Source of the DNA: Umezawaea sp042738955
GTDB taxonomy: Bacteria; Actinomycetota; Actinomycetes; Mycobacteriales; Pseudonocardiaceae
Reading direction: 5' to 3'
Assembly (NCBI RefSeq): GCF_042738955.1
Contig: NZ_JBHYHC010000034.1
Location: forward strand, 17,345-81,344
DNA length: 64,000 nucleotides
Positions 35,008 through 42,951 of the stretch are shown here, piece by piece. The stretch's first letter is position 1. Every line of letters starts with the position of its first letter. Both the position numbers and the translations under genes were made by a program. Under the pieces are notes generated by a model. The model had not been told where the DNA came from. It made no database searches and was given only the letters and a program-made list of their open reading frames with translations.

Positions 35008-35805
35008 ATGAGTGTTCGTCCTGACCGTGCGTCGACCCTGACGCGCCGAGGCGGCCTTGCCGTGCTGGCGGCCGTCGCCGCGCTGCTGCTCGGCGCGGCG
35101 CCCGCCTCGGCGGCGCCGGGGGACGCCTCGGCCACCGGCGTCAAGCTGGCGCTGTCGTTGCTGGGGAGCAAGGCCGCGTCGGCGGGGCCGTTCGCCGCCG
35201 CGGACGCGAACGGGCCGACCACCAACACCTTCGTCAGCGTCGAGCTGCCCGAGGTGCTCAAGACCGGGGCCGTCAACACCTCCGCCTCGCGCGACGACAA
35301 GACCGGCGGCGTGTACGCCAAGGCGAGCACCGCCGACGTCAAGCTCGACCTGCTCAAGTCCGTGACCGGCGGGATCTCCCTCGCCCTCGCCGAAGCCGAC
35401 TGCGAGGCCACGCAGAAGGGCTTGTCCGGCAAGGCGAAGCTCGTCGGGGCCGACCTCGGCAAGCTTGGCGTCGTCACCACCGACCCCGCGCCGGACACCG
35501 AGGTCGACGTGGAACTGGTCGGGGTCGACATCGCCCGGATCACCTTCAACGAGCAGGTCCACAACGCCGACGGCAGCCTGACCGTCAACGCCGTGCACCT
35601 CCGGCTGGTCGGCGGTGTCCTCGGCTCGATCGGCACGGGCGACGTCGTGCTCTCGTCCGCCACCTGCGGTCCCGCTGGCCTGCCCATCCCGTTGGCGTCC
35701 GGCGCGGGCCTCTGGATCGGCCTCGGCCTGCTGGCGGTCAGCGCGGTCCCCGTCGGGGTCGTCGCGATCCGCAGGCACCGGTCCACCTCGCTGCTCGCGC
35801 ACTGA
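35008..35805 (+). CDS. Exported surface protein with C-terminal sorting tail (choice-of-anchor P-like)
   Basis: A 265-residue protein. It has a signal peptide (residues 1-37, cleavage after ASA), a beta-rich domain with two cysteines (ADCEATQ and SATCGP) and the signature ITFNEQV...LTVNAVHLRLV...GDVVLSSATC. It ends in a sorting-type tail: a small-residue motif (GLPIPLASGAG), one membrane helix and RRHR. This tripartite tail is what exosortases recognise, and an exosortase is divergently encoded 316 bases away. The domain is shared with the gene at 37469, which lacks the tail. ATG 35008 follows GGAAAGGAAG. Confidence 0.78.
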   Translation: MSVRPDRASTLTRRGGLAVLAAVAALLLGAAPASAAPGDASATGVKLALSLLGSKAASAGPFAAADANGPTTNTFVSVELPEVLKTGAVNTSASRDDKTGGVYAKASTADVKLDLLKSVTGGISLALAEADCEATQKGLSGKAKLVGADLGKLGVVTTDPAPDTEVDVELVGVDIARITFNEQVHNADGSLTVNAVHLRLVGGVLGSIGTGDVVLSSATCGPAGLPIPLASGAGLWIGLGLLAVSAVPVGVVAIRRHRSTSLLAH

Positions 35806-35824
35806 CCGGACCAGGGAGAACACC

Positions 35825-35989
35825 GTGTACAAGGTCCCCGGCAGCGGAGTGGCCGTCGGCACCGGCGTCGGGTCGCTCGCGGCGACCGGCGCGGGCCTCA
35901 CCTGGTGGATCGCCGCCGCGCTGGTGCTGCTGGCGGCGGGCGTCCTGCTGCGGCACGCGGCCCGCAGGCGTCGGACCCAGCCCCGTTAG
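35825..35989 (+). CDS. 54-residue anchor-only microprotein (LAATG-TM-Arg tail)
   Basis: Starts at GTG 35825, 19 bases after the surface protein's stop, with AGGGAGA upstream. The sequence begins MYKVPGSGVAVGTGVGS and then has LAATGAG, a membrane helix (LTWWIAAALVLLAAGVLLRH) and AARRRRTQPR. The last 37 residues are a complete cell-wall sorting signal (LAxTG-like, hydrophobic span, arginine tail) with almost nothing in front. It could be a decoy or regulator of the sorting enzyme, a detached anchor for a partner, or the remnant of a larger protein. Same strand as the surface protein and the epimerase. Confidence 0.62.
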   Translation: MYKVPGSGVAVGTGVGSLAATGAGLTWWIAAALVLLAAGVLLRHAARRRRTQPR

Positions 35990-36048
35990 CCAGCGGACTC
36001 CTCCGGCCCGCCCCCGCCGGAGGAGTCCGCACCCCCGAGAGGAGAACG

Positions 36049-37221
36049 GTGACCAAGGAAATCCTGCTGCTGGCCGGTACGAGGCCCGAAGCGGTGAAGA
36101 TCGCGCCCGTCGCGCTCGCGCTGGCGGACCACCCGGTGCTCCGGCCGACGATCGTCCACAGCGGACAGCACGCCGAGATGGTCGGCCAGGCGCTGGCGGC
36201 GTTCGGGCTCGCGCCGGACGTGGTGCTGGACGTGCCGCGCGCGAGCGGCGGGCAGGCGGAGCTGATCGCGGGGCTGCTGCCCGCGTTCGACCGGGTGCTG
36301 GCCGAACGCGCGCCCGCCGCCGTCGTGGTGCAGGGCGACACGTCGACCGCGTTGGCGGGCGCGCTCGCCGCGTTCTGGCGCGGGACGCCCGTGGCGCACC
36401 TGGAGGCCGGGCTGCGGACCGGTGACCTGGCCGGGCCGTTCCCCGAGGAGGGGAACCGGCAGATGATCTCCCGGATCGCCTCCCTGCACCTCGCGCCCAC
36501 GGACGAGGCGGCCAGCGCGTTGAGCGCGGAACGCCCGCCGGGCAGCGACATCGTGGTCACCGGCAACACCGTCGTCGACGCCGTGCTGCGGGTCGCCGCC
36601 GCCGGGCTGCCCGCGAAGGACCCGGACCTCGCCGCGATGGAGGAGGAGCTGGACGCGACCGGCGGCAGGCTCGTGCTGGTCACCGTGCACCGCCGCGAGT
36701 CGTGGGGCGCGCCGCTGCACCGCGTGCTCACGGCCGTGCGCTCCATCGCCGACCGGCACCCCGACGTGCTGGTCCTGCTGCCCGCGCACCCGAACCCGGT
36801 GGTCCGCGCGCAGGTCCGCGAGGTGCTCGGCGGCCACCGCCGGATCGTCATCACCGAGCCGCTGGACTACTCCGACCTGGTCCGCGCGCTGGTGCGCGCC
36901 GCGCTCGTGCTGACCGACTCCGGCGGCATCCAGGAGGAGGCCCCGTCGTTCGGCGTCCCGGTGCTGGTGCTGCGCGACTCGACCGAGCGGATGGCCGCCG
37001 TCGACGCCGGCAGCGCGTGGGTGGTCGGCACCGACCCGACCCGCATCCTGGCCGAGGCGGGCTGGGTGCTCGGCTCGCGGCTGCGGCTCCCGCTGGGCCG
37101 CAACCCCTTCGGCGACGGCCTCGCGGCGGGCCGGGTGCGGACCGCGCTGGAGCGCCTGCTGGGGCTCGTCCCCGTCACCAAGCCGATCCGCTGGCGCGAC
37201 CAGCTCGTCGTCAGCGGATGA
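36049..37221 (+). CDS. wecB: UDP-N-acetylglucosamine 2-epimerase (non-hydrolysing)
   Basis: A 390-residue GT-B-fold epimerase. The N-terminus LLAGTRPEAVKIAPVA, HSGQHAEMV, the His/Glu region HLEAGLRTGD, VTVHRRESWG and the C-terminal LTDSGGIQEEAPSFGVPVLVLR are all diagnostic. Reaction: UDP-GlcNAc to UDP-ManNAc, a precursor for cell-surface polymers. GTG 36049 is preceded by GAGAGGAG. It lies 59 bases after the anchor-only microprotein in the same direction, tying nucleotide-sugar supply to the exosortase locus, as is usual where exosortases occur beside polysaccharide genes. Confidence 0.94.
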   Translation: MTKEILLLAGTRPEAVKIAPVALALADHPVLRPTIVHSGQHAEMVGQALAAFGLAPDVVLDVPRASGGQAELIAGLLPAFDRVLAERAPAAVVVQGDTSTALAGALAAFWRGTPVAHLEAGLRTGDLAGPFPEEGNRQMISRIASLHLAPTDEAASALSAERPPGSDIVVTGNTVVDAVLRVAAAGLPAKDPDLAAMEEELDATGGRLVLVTVHRRESWGAPLHRVLTAVRSIADRHPDVLVLLPAHPNPVVRAQVREVLGGHRRIVITEPLDYSDLVRALVRAALVLTDSGGIQEEAPSFGVPVLVLRDSTERMAAVDAGSAWVVGTDPTRILAEAGWVLGSRLRLPLGRNPFGDGLAAGRVRTALERLLGLVPVTKPIRWRDQLVVSG

Positions 37222-37468
37222 GGAAGCCCGTGCGGCACGACCGGAAGGCGGGGTGATCATCCACGGCGCACTCGGACGCGAATCGTGACCACCAGCTCGC
37301 TGTGAACTCGGTTGGGTAGTGCAGTTCCTCCAACGAGTGACATGGGGTGCCGAGCTGGTACCGGCGGGCCCATCCCGATCGATCATGCGACAGGGGTGGG
37401 AGCCGCCGGTGCTCGGCGTTCGGGACCGGAGCGGCACTTCGGGGGAAACTGTGGAAGGGGAACACCAG

Positions 37469-38128
37469 ATGAACAGCACCACCGCACGCCGTGCGGGAGT
37501 GGTGGCCGCGGGGATCGTCACCGGACTGGTCGTGTCGGCCGCGCCCGCGCTGGCCGCGAGCCCGGCGGGGACCGCGTCCCTGGGCTTCGTCGAGTTCACG
37601 AAGGACGGCAGGACCAACTCGGTGCCGACGCAGGCGTCGTGCTCCGTCGAGGGCCCGACGTCGAGCTCCGCGCCCGCGGTGACCGACCAGCCGGACGTCC
37701 AGTTCGGCGGCGGCACGTCGTCGTGCACGACGAAGCCCGTCGCGGACGACCGCACCGAGACGACGTCCGAGGCGAACGGCCAGGGCTTCGAGCTGTCCGC
37801 GCTCGTCTCCGACGGCGGACCGCGGCTCAAGATCGGGTCCTGGAAGGCCTTGTGCGTCGGCACGGAGAAGGGGACGAACGCGGGCTGGCAGCTCGGCGGG
37901 CTCTCCGGCTTCACCGACCTGCCGACGCAGATCCCGACGAACTACGTGCACCAGGTCAAGTCGAAGAAGGGCGTCGTGCTCGCGAACGTGACGTTCAGCG
38001 AGGTCGTCCTGCCCGAGCCGAACGACGGCGGGCTCGCCATCAACGCCGTGCACTTCCGCTTCACGCCGGAGGCGAGCGTGAGCGGTGAGGTCGTGCTCGG
38101 CTCGGCCGCCTGCTCGCCGACCCCGTAG
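37469..38128 (+). CDS. Secreted paralogue of the anchored surface protein, without anchor
   Basis: A 219-residue protein. It has a signal peptide (residues 1-28, cleavage after ALA), then a beta-rich domain with several cysteines (QASCSVEG, TSSCTTKP, KALCVG, SAACSP). The ending VTFSEVVLP...LAINAVHFRF...GEVVLGSAAC aligns with ITFNEQV...LTVNAVHLRL...GDVVLSSATC of the protein at 35008, so the two are paralogues. This one stops right after the domain and has no membrane tail, so it should be released. ATG 37469 follows GGAAGGGG. It converges on pncA with one base between stops. Confidence 0.72.
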   Translation: MNSTTARRAGVVAAGIVTGLVVSAAPALAASPAGTASLGFVEFTKDGRTNSVPTQASCSVEGPTSSSAPAVTDQPDVQFGGGTSSCTTKPVADDRTETTSEANGQGFELSALVSDGGPRLKIGSWKALCVGTEKGTNAGWQLGGLSGFTDLPTQIPTNYVHQVKSKKGVVLANVTFSEVVLPEPNDGGLAINAVHFRFTPEASVSGEVVLGSAACSPTP

Positions 38129-38129
38129 G

Positions 38130-38699
38130 TCAGCCGACGCGGGGGTCTCCGCGCAGGACGACCCCCGCGTCGCGCAGCTTCGCCAGAGCGCCCTCCACGG
38201 TGGCCGCGGAGACGCCTGCCGTGAGGTCCAGCAGCACGGTCGTCGCGAACCCGGCCTGGGCCGCGTCGATCGCGGTCGCCCGCACGCAGTGGTCGGTCGC
38301 GATGCCGACCACGTCGACCTGGTCCACGTCCCGCACCCGCAGCCAGTCCGTGAGCTGCTCGCCGGTGCCGCTGCTGCCCTCGAACCCGGAGTAGGCGGCC
38401 TCGTACGCGCCCTTGGAGAACACCGCCTGCACGGCCGTGACGTCCAACTCGGGGTGGAACGACGCGCCCGGCGTGCCCGCGACGCAGTGCACCGGCCACG
38501 AGTCGACGTAGTCCGGCGTCTCGCTGAAGTGCCCGCCGGGGTCCACGTGGTAGTCCCTGGTGGCCACGACGTGGTCGTACCCGCCCGCCGCGATGTGCGC
38601 GGACACCGCCGCCGCCACGGCGGCCCCGCCGGTCACGGCGAGCGAACCGCCCTCGCAGAAGTCGTTCTGCACGTCCACGACGATCAGTGCCTTGGTCAC
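38130..38699 (-). CDS. pncA: Nicotinamidase/pyrazinamidase
   Basis: A 189-residue cysteine hydrolase. The catalytic Asp is in ALIVVDVQNDF (Asp 9), metal-site residues are in TRDYHVDPGGHF, the catalytic Lys is in FSKGAYEAAYSGF and the nucleophile in GIATDHCVRATA. Reaction: nicotinamide to nicotinate in the NAD salvage pathway; homologues activate pyrazinamide. It starts at GTG 38699, 13 bases after pncB, whose product uses the nicotinate made here, so the two form an NAD-salvage operon. Confidence 0.95.
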   Translation of the reverse strand: MTKALIVVDVQNDFCEGGSLAVTGGAAVAAAVSAHIAAGGYDHVVATRDYHVDPGGHFSETPDYVDSWPVHCVAGTPGASFHPELDVTAVQAVFSKGAYEAAYSGFEGSSGTGEQLTDWLRVRDVDQVDVVGIATDHCVRATAIDAAQAGFATTVLLDLTAGVSAATVEGALAKLRDAGVVLRGDPRVG

Positions 38700-38712
38700 C
38701 GGGTGCGCTCCT

Positions 38713-39987
38713 CTAGAGGAAGGTGGTCGGGATGGCGGGCTCGCCGCGGGACAGCTTCAGGCCTTCCCACGGCACGCTGACGAGCGCCGCGCGCAAGCGT
38801 TCGCGGCTCCGGGCCAGCGTGGGCACCTCGGCGGTGGGCTGTCCATCGCGCAACAGGGGGATCTGCAGCAGGCGGTCGTGCTCGTCGGCCTCGGGCTGCT
38901 CGCCGAACGGGTACACGACCTCCTCCAGCGCGGTCCCCGTGTCCTTGTGCTTGCGCAACGCGCCCTTGCGGCCACCGCGCGACTCCTTGTGCGAGCTGCG
39001 CTTCGCGACCGGGCGGCCGTCGACCTCGACGAGCTTGTAGACCATGCCCGCGGTCGGCGCGCCGGACCCGGTCACCAGCGACGTGCCCACGCCGTAGGCG
39101 TCCACCGGCTCGGCCCGCAGCGCGGCGATCGAGTACTCGTCCAGGTCGCCGGACACGACGATCCGGGTGTTCTTGGCCCCCAGCGAGTCCAGCTGCTCGC
39201 GGGCCTGGCGGGCGAGCACGCCCAGGTCGCCGGAGTCGATCCGCACGGCGCCCAGCTCGGGGCCCGCGGCCTGGACCGCGAGCGCGATGCCGTTGGTGAT
39301 GTCGTAGGTGTCGACCAGCAGGGTGGTGTCCGCGCCGAGGGCCTCGACCTGGCTGCGGAACGCCTCCTCCTCGGTGTCGTGCAGCAGCGTGAAGGCGTGC
39401 GCGCACGTGCCCGCGGTCGGGATCCCGTGCCTGCGCCCGGCCTCCAGGTTCGAGGTGGCGGTGAACCCGGCCAGGTAGGCGGCCCGCGCGGAGGACACGG
39501 CGGCCTCCTCGTGCGTCCGGCGGGACCCCATCTCGATCATCCGGCGGCCGTTGGCGGCGCCGACCATGCGGGCCGCGGCCGACGCGATGGCGCTGTCGTG
39601 GTTGAGGATCGACAGCGCCAGCGTCTCCAGCACCACGCCCTCGCCGAACGACGCCCGCACCGACAGGATCGGCGAGCCGGGGAAGTACAGCTCGCCCTCG
39701 GGGTAGCCGTCGACCTCGCCGGTGAACCGGTAGTCCGCGAGCCACGCCAGCGTCCGCTCGTCCACGACGTTCGCCTCGGCCAGCCGCGTCAGCTCCGCCT
39801 CGCCGAACCGGAAGTCGCGGATCGCGTCGAGCAGCCGACCCGTCCCGGCGACCACGCCGTAGCGCCTGCCCTCCGGCAGCCTGCGGGCGAACACCTCGAA
39901 GACGCACGGCCGGTCCGCCGTGCCGTCGCGCAACGCGGCGGCCAGCATCGTCAGCTCGTAGTGGTCGGTGAGCAGCGCTGTCGACAT
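38713..39987 (-). CDS. pncB: Nicotinate phosphoribosyltransferase
   Basis: A 424-residue enzyme. The N-terminus LTDHYELTMLAAALRDG, the active-site His region FTATSNLEAGRRHGIPTAGT, VRIDSGDLG and VSGDLDEY are typical. Reaction: nicotinate plus PRPP and ATP to nicotinate mononucleotide. ATG 39987 is 2 bases after the stop of the GNAT gene upstream, so that gene, pncB and pncA probably form one transcript. In M. tuberculosis the orthologue Rv1330c sits between dinG and clpS; here dinG has been displaced. Confidence 0.95.
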   Translation of the reverse strand: MSTALLTDHYELTMLAAALRDGTADRPCVFEVFARRLPEGRRYGVVAGTGRLLDAIRDFRFGEAELTRLAEANVVDERTLAWLADYRFTGEVDGYPEGELYFPGSPILSVRASFGEGVVLETLALSILNHDSAIASAAARMVGAANGRRMIEMGSRRTHEEAAVSSARAAYLAGFTATSNLEAGRRHGIPTAGTCAHAFTLLHDTEEEAFRSQVEALGADTTLLVDTYDITNGIALAVQAAGPELGAVRIDSGDLGVLARQAREQLDSLGAKNTRIVVSGDLDEYSIAALRAEPVDAYGVGTSLVTGSGAPTAGMVYKLVEVDGRPVAKRSSHKESRGGRKGALRKHKDTGTALEEVVYPFGEQPEADEHDRLLQIPLLRDGQPTAEVPTLARSRERLRAALVSVPWEGLKLSRGEPAIPTTFL

Positions 39988-39989
39988 GG

Positions 39990-40673
39990 TCAGGAGCCTA
40001 GGCTGGCCCCGCGCGACCTCGCAGGAGATGGGCCTATGGGGTGCGCCACTGGCCCCGGTCGGCTCGCGGCGACCCGGATCCGGAGCAGGACGCCGTGGTC
40101 CAGCGACTCGGGGTCGTGGGCGTAGTTCGGGATCGCCCGCAGCACCTCGACGCCCGGAACGGCCTCCGCGCACCGCCTGACCTGCCAGTCGAGGTGCCTG
40201 CCCGCCGGGGTGGTCATCCAGAGGTACTTGTCCGCGTCGACGTCGGGGTTCGCGGCGTGGTAGCTCGCGTAGCCCGGCATCCGGCCGCCCCACACGAGCG
40301 CGGTCGCGCCCTCGGTGGCGGCGAACCGCGCGGCCGCGGCGAGCAGCGGGCGGCCGACCGACGGCCTGCGGACCGAGAGGTCCACGCCGAACACGACCGG
40401 GCCGTCCGGCACGTGGGTGGTGCCCCAGCCGTCGCCGGTGGTCTCGCTCCACGACTTGGGGGCGTGCTCGTCGTACTCCGCGAGCCGGACGAGCGTCACC
40501 GCGCCCACCGCGTGACCGGCTTCCTCGGCGAGGAGGATCCCGTCGAGGTGCAGGTCGAACCGGCTGCGCGCCTGGTCCTCGGGGGTGGCGAGGTCGCCCC
40601 AGCAGTGGCGTTGCAGCGCCAGGTAGGCGTCGAGGTCGGCCTGGGTCGCGGTGCGGGTGGAGAGGTCGGTCAT
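39990..40673 (-). CDS. GNAT-type acetyltransferase domain protein
   Basis: A 227-residue protein. The N-terminal part (TRTATQADLDAYLALQRHCW, then GILLAEEAGHAVGAVTLVRL) has the strand-helix pattern of GNAT acyltransferases. The acetyl-CoA loop is less clear; the best candidate is VDLSVRRPSVGRPLLAAAARFA, where the usual RGxGxG becomes RRPSVGRP. Substrate unknown. It is the first gene before pncB-pncA, with 2 bases to pncB, suggesting a link to NAD salvage or its regulation. ATG 40673; the clpS gene lies across a 244-base divergent region with no clear operator. Confidence 0.68.
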   Translation of the reverse strand: MTDLSTRTATQADLDAYLALQRHCWGDLATPEDQARSRFDLHLDGILLAEEAGHAVGAVTLVRLAEYDEHAPKSWSETTGDGWGTTHVPDGPVVFGVDLSVRRPSVGRPLLAAAARFAATEGATALVWGGRMPGYASYHAANPDVDADKYLWMTTPAGRHLDWQVRRCAEAVPGVEVLRAIPNYAHDPESLDHGVLLRIRVAASRPGPVAHPIGPSPARSRGASLGS

Positions 40674-40917
40674 GGGGTGGTCGGGGTCTCCTGCGTCGGG
40701 GCGTGCCGGTGCGGACGACCTCGATGCTGGCGGGCCTCCCCGGTCCGGTTCCAGTGCTCGATCAAGAGTTATTCGCGTCTTGGGCTGATCATGAGGCTGG
40801 TTTAGCCGTGCCTTATCGCCGGGCGGGCGGCTGTGATCCCGGTCGCGCCCGCGCGCCTCGCGGGAACGGGCGACCTCGGAGCACCGCGCGGGCGTGGACC
40901 ATGACACCATTGGCGGT

Positions 40918-41217
40918 ATGACCACGCCCGTCGAGCACGAGCGGACGCAGGTGGAGCCGGCAGGCGTGGAGGTCCGCGCCGAGGACAGGCCATGGCAGGC
41001 CGTCGTCTGGAACGACCCGGTGAACCTGATGTCCTACGTGACGTACGTGTTCCAGAAGCTGTTCGGCTACAGCAAGGACCAGGCGACCAAGTTGATGCTG
41101 GACGTGCACCACAAGGGTCGCGCGATCGTGTCCTCGGGGACCAAGGACAAGGTCGAGGTGGACGTGAAGAAGCTGCACGCCGCGGGCCTCTGGGCGACCA
41201 TGCAGCGCGCCTCGTGA
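40918..41217 (+). CDS. clpS: ClpS adaptor protein
   Basis: A 99-residue protein with the ClpS core: WQAVVWNDPVNLMSYVTYVF, MLDVHHKGRAIV and KDKVEVDVKKLHAAGLWATM. ClpS delivers N-degron substrates to ClpC/ClpA-ClpP for degradation; the NDPVN loop and the hydrophobic M/V pocket residues are present. ATG 40918. The stop overlaps the next gene's GTG. The pair clpS-DUF2017 downstream of divergent pncB is the standard actinobacterial arrangement (Rv1331, Rv1332). Confidence 0.95.
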   Translation: MTTPVEHERTQVEPAGVEVRAEDRPWQAVVWNDPVNLMSYVTYVFQKLFGYSKDQATKLMLDVHHKGRAIVSSGTKDKVEVDVKKLHAAGLWATMQRAS

Positions 41218-41771
41218 AGAAGTGGAGCCGGGACGGGGACGCCGTCGTCGGCCGCTTCGACCGCCAGGAGGCGGCGGTCGTGCGCGGTCTGGTCAGCCAG
41301 ATCCAGGACATGCTGATGGCACGGGCCGAGGAAGCGCCGCAGGACGAGCTGTCCGAGCTGACCGGCATCCGCACGGGGCCGTCGACCGCGCCGGACGACC
41401 CGATCCTGAGCAGGCTGCTGCCGGACTTCCACCGCCTCGACCCGGACGCGCCCGACCCCGGCGACCTCGACTCGGCCGCCGCGCTGCGCTCGCTGCACGA
41501 GCCGGAGCTGCTGGACCTCAAGACCGGGGTCGCGGGCGTCGTGCTGGAGACCTGCCCGCCGGACGGCGGCGAGGTCCGGCTGCGGCCCGACCAGGCGGAG
41601 GCGTGGCTGGCGTCGCTCAACGACGTGCGGCTCGCGCTGGGCACGGCGCTCGACGTGAACGACGAGATGCCCGAGGAACTCCCGCCGGACGACCCGCGCT
41701 CGCCGCACCTCGGCGTCTACCACTGGCTCACGTGGGTGCAGGAGACGCTCGTCGAAGCCGTCATGTCGTGA
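41214..41771 (+). CDS. DUF2017 protein
   Basis: A 185-residue cytoplasmic protein from GTG 41214, overlapping clpS (GTGA). It starts VKKWSRDGDAVVGRFDRQEA, then VRGLVSQIQDML, and ends with the highly helical PHLGVYHWLTWVQETLVEAV, the hallmark of DUF2017. The function is unknown; constant coupling to clpS suggests a role in adaptor function or N-degron proteolysis (inference). Its stop overlaps the next start, again by GTGA, so clpS, this gene and the P1-peptidase-like gene are a coupled set. Confidence 0.88.
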   Translation: MKKWSRDGDAVVGRFDRQEAAVVRGLVSQIQDMLMARAEEAPQDELSELTGIRTGPSTAPDDPILSRLLPDFHRLDPDAPDPGDLDSAAALRSLHEPELLDLKTGVAGVVLETCPPDGGEVRLRPDQAEAWLASLNDVRLALGTALDVNDEMPEELPPDDPRSPHLGVYHWLTWVQETLVEAVMS

Positions 41772-42397
41772 TCCCCGGAACGACCGGAGGTCGTTCCGGC
41801 GGCGTGACCGTGCTGCTGGTCCCGCAGGGAGCGGTGGCGGGCGTGGAGACGCGCGGCGCGCCGCTCGGCACCCGTGAACTCGACCTGCTCGACCCGCCGA
41901 ACCTCGTCCAGCAGATCCACGCCGTGTGCGTGCCCTCCGGCGGTCCGCGAGGCCTGGCCGCCGTGGACGGCGTCGTCCGCTGGCTCGCCGAGCGCAACCA
42001 CGGCTTCCCGGTCGGCCCCGAGCCGCACCAGGTCGTGCCGCTCGTGCCCGCCGCCGTCGTGCCCGCCGCCGTCGTGCCCGGCGGAACCCCGTCGACCTCG
42101 GACGACGGGTACGCCGCCTGCGGGACCCCGGTCGACCTCGGCACCTCCACCAGCGTCGGCGAGCACGTCATCGGCGGGTTCGCGCTGGGAGGCGTGGGGG
42201 TCGTCGCCACGGACGCCGTGCTGACCAAGGCCGAGTGTCGCCGGATCGCGATCTCCGCCCACGACGGCCTGGTCCGCGCGGGCCACCGCGGCCCGGCCAC
42301 GGTGTTCGCCCTCGCCACCGGGCGGCACGCCCTCGCCTCGCCGGTCGACCTCGACCGCCTGTGCACCGCCGCGGCGGACCTGCTCGCACCCGCGTAG
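41768..42397 (+). CDS. P1 (DmpA-family) peptidase homologue, shortened and probably inactive
   Basis: A 209-residue homologue of the P1/S58 family (Rv1333-type, usually about 340-380 residues). Recognisable parts are GGVTVLLVPQGAVAGVETRG, APLGTRELDLLDPPNLV, GLAAVDGVVRWLAERNHG, DDGYAAC, and the C-terminal VVATDAVLTKAECRRIAISA. Compared with the family as I know it, about 100 central residues are missing. The autocleavage segment, usually NTT immediately before (I/V)GVVATDA, reads LGGVGVVATDA, so the Thr/Ser nucleophile is absent. It is likely a non-catalytic remnant or a repurposed scaffold. GTG 41768 overlaps the DUF2017 stop. Confidence 0.75.
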   Translation: MIPGTTGGRSGGVTVLLVPQGAVAGVETRGAPLGTRELDLLDPPNLVQQIHAVCVPSGGPRGLAAVDGVVRWLAERNHGFPVGPEPHQVVPLVPAAVVPAAVVPGGTPSTSDDGYAACGTPVDLGTSTSVGEHVIGGFALGGVGVVATDAVLTKAECRRIAISAHDGLVRAGHRGPATVFALATGRHALASPVDLDRLCTAAADLLAPA

Positions 42398-42448
42398 TGC
42401 GGGTTCTCACAAGGCGGGAGCGCTTCCCCCACCACGTAGGATGGACGC

Positions 42449-42904
42449 GTGTTGGTGATTCGCCGTGACCTGGTGGACGCGATGGTGGCGCACGCCCGTC
42501 GTGACCACCCGGATGAGGCCTGCGGGCAGATCGCGGGCCCCGAGGGATCGGACCGCCCGGAGCGGTTCGTCCCCATGCTGAACGCCGAGCGCTCGCCGAC
42601 CTTCTACCGCTTCGACGCGACCGAGCAGCTCCAGGTGCACCGGGAGATGGAGCGCAACGACGAGGTGCCGGTGGTCGTGTACCACTCGCACACGGCCACC
42701 GAGCCGTACCCGTCGCGCACCGACATCTCCTTCGCCCAGGAGCCGGACGCCCACTACGTGCTGATCGGCACCGCGGACCCGGAGGAGCACGAGCTGCGCT
42801 CGTACCGGATCGTGGACGGCGTGGTGACCGAGGAGCCGGTGCAGGTCGTCGAGTCGTACATGTTCGCGCACACCGGGGTGGACGACACCCCCGACGGCTC
42901 CTGA
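42449..42904 (+). CDS. mec: Mec, JAMM metalloprotease that matures CysO-cysteine
   Basis: A 151-residue JAB1/MPN+ enzyme. The catalytic Glu is in HPDEACG (Glu 23) and the zinc site is HSHTATEPYPSRTD (HxH...SxxD). In M. tuberculosis Mec (Rv1334) releases cysteine from the CysO-cysteine thiocarboxylate adduct. Here it precedes cysO and cysM in the same order. GTG 42449 is chosen from the ORF start and its match to the family N-terminus. Sulphur-carrier-dependent cysteine synthesis is the expected pathway. Confidence 0.95.
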   Translation: MLVIRRDLVDAMVAHARRDHPDEACGQIAGPEGSDRPERFVPMLNAERSPTFYRFDATEQLQVHREMERNDEVPVVVYHSHTATEPYPSRTDISFAQEPDAHYVLIGTADPEEHELRSYRIVDGVVTEEPVQVVESYMFAHTGVDDTPDGS

Positions 42905-42951
42905 GCGCTTCTCCGCTCGTTCGTCATCCCGCCCCTTCACGGAGGTTCCGC

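Noticed and set aside
35986..37914. Minus-strand open frame over the epimerase and the start of the secreted protein
   Set aside because: Spans two genes and an intergenic region; composition is that of a shadow frame.
40674..40917. NAD-responsive operator between the GNAT and clpS genes
   Set aside because: Only a CAAGA/TCTTG pair of 5 bases with a 10-base spacer was seen, which is expected by chance.
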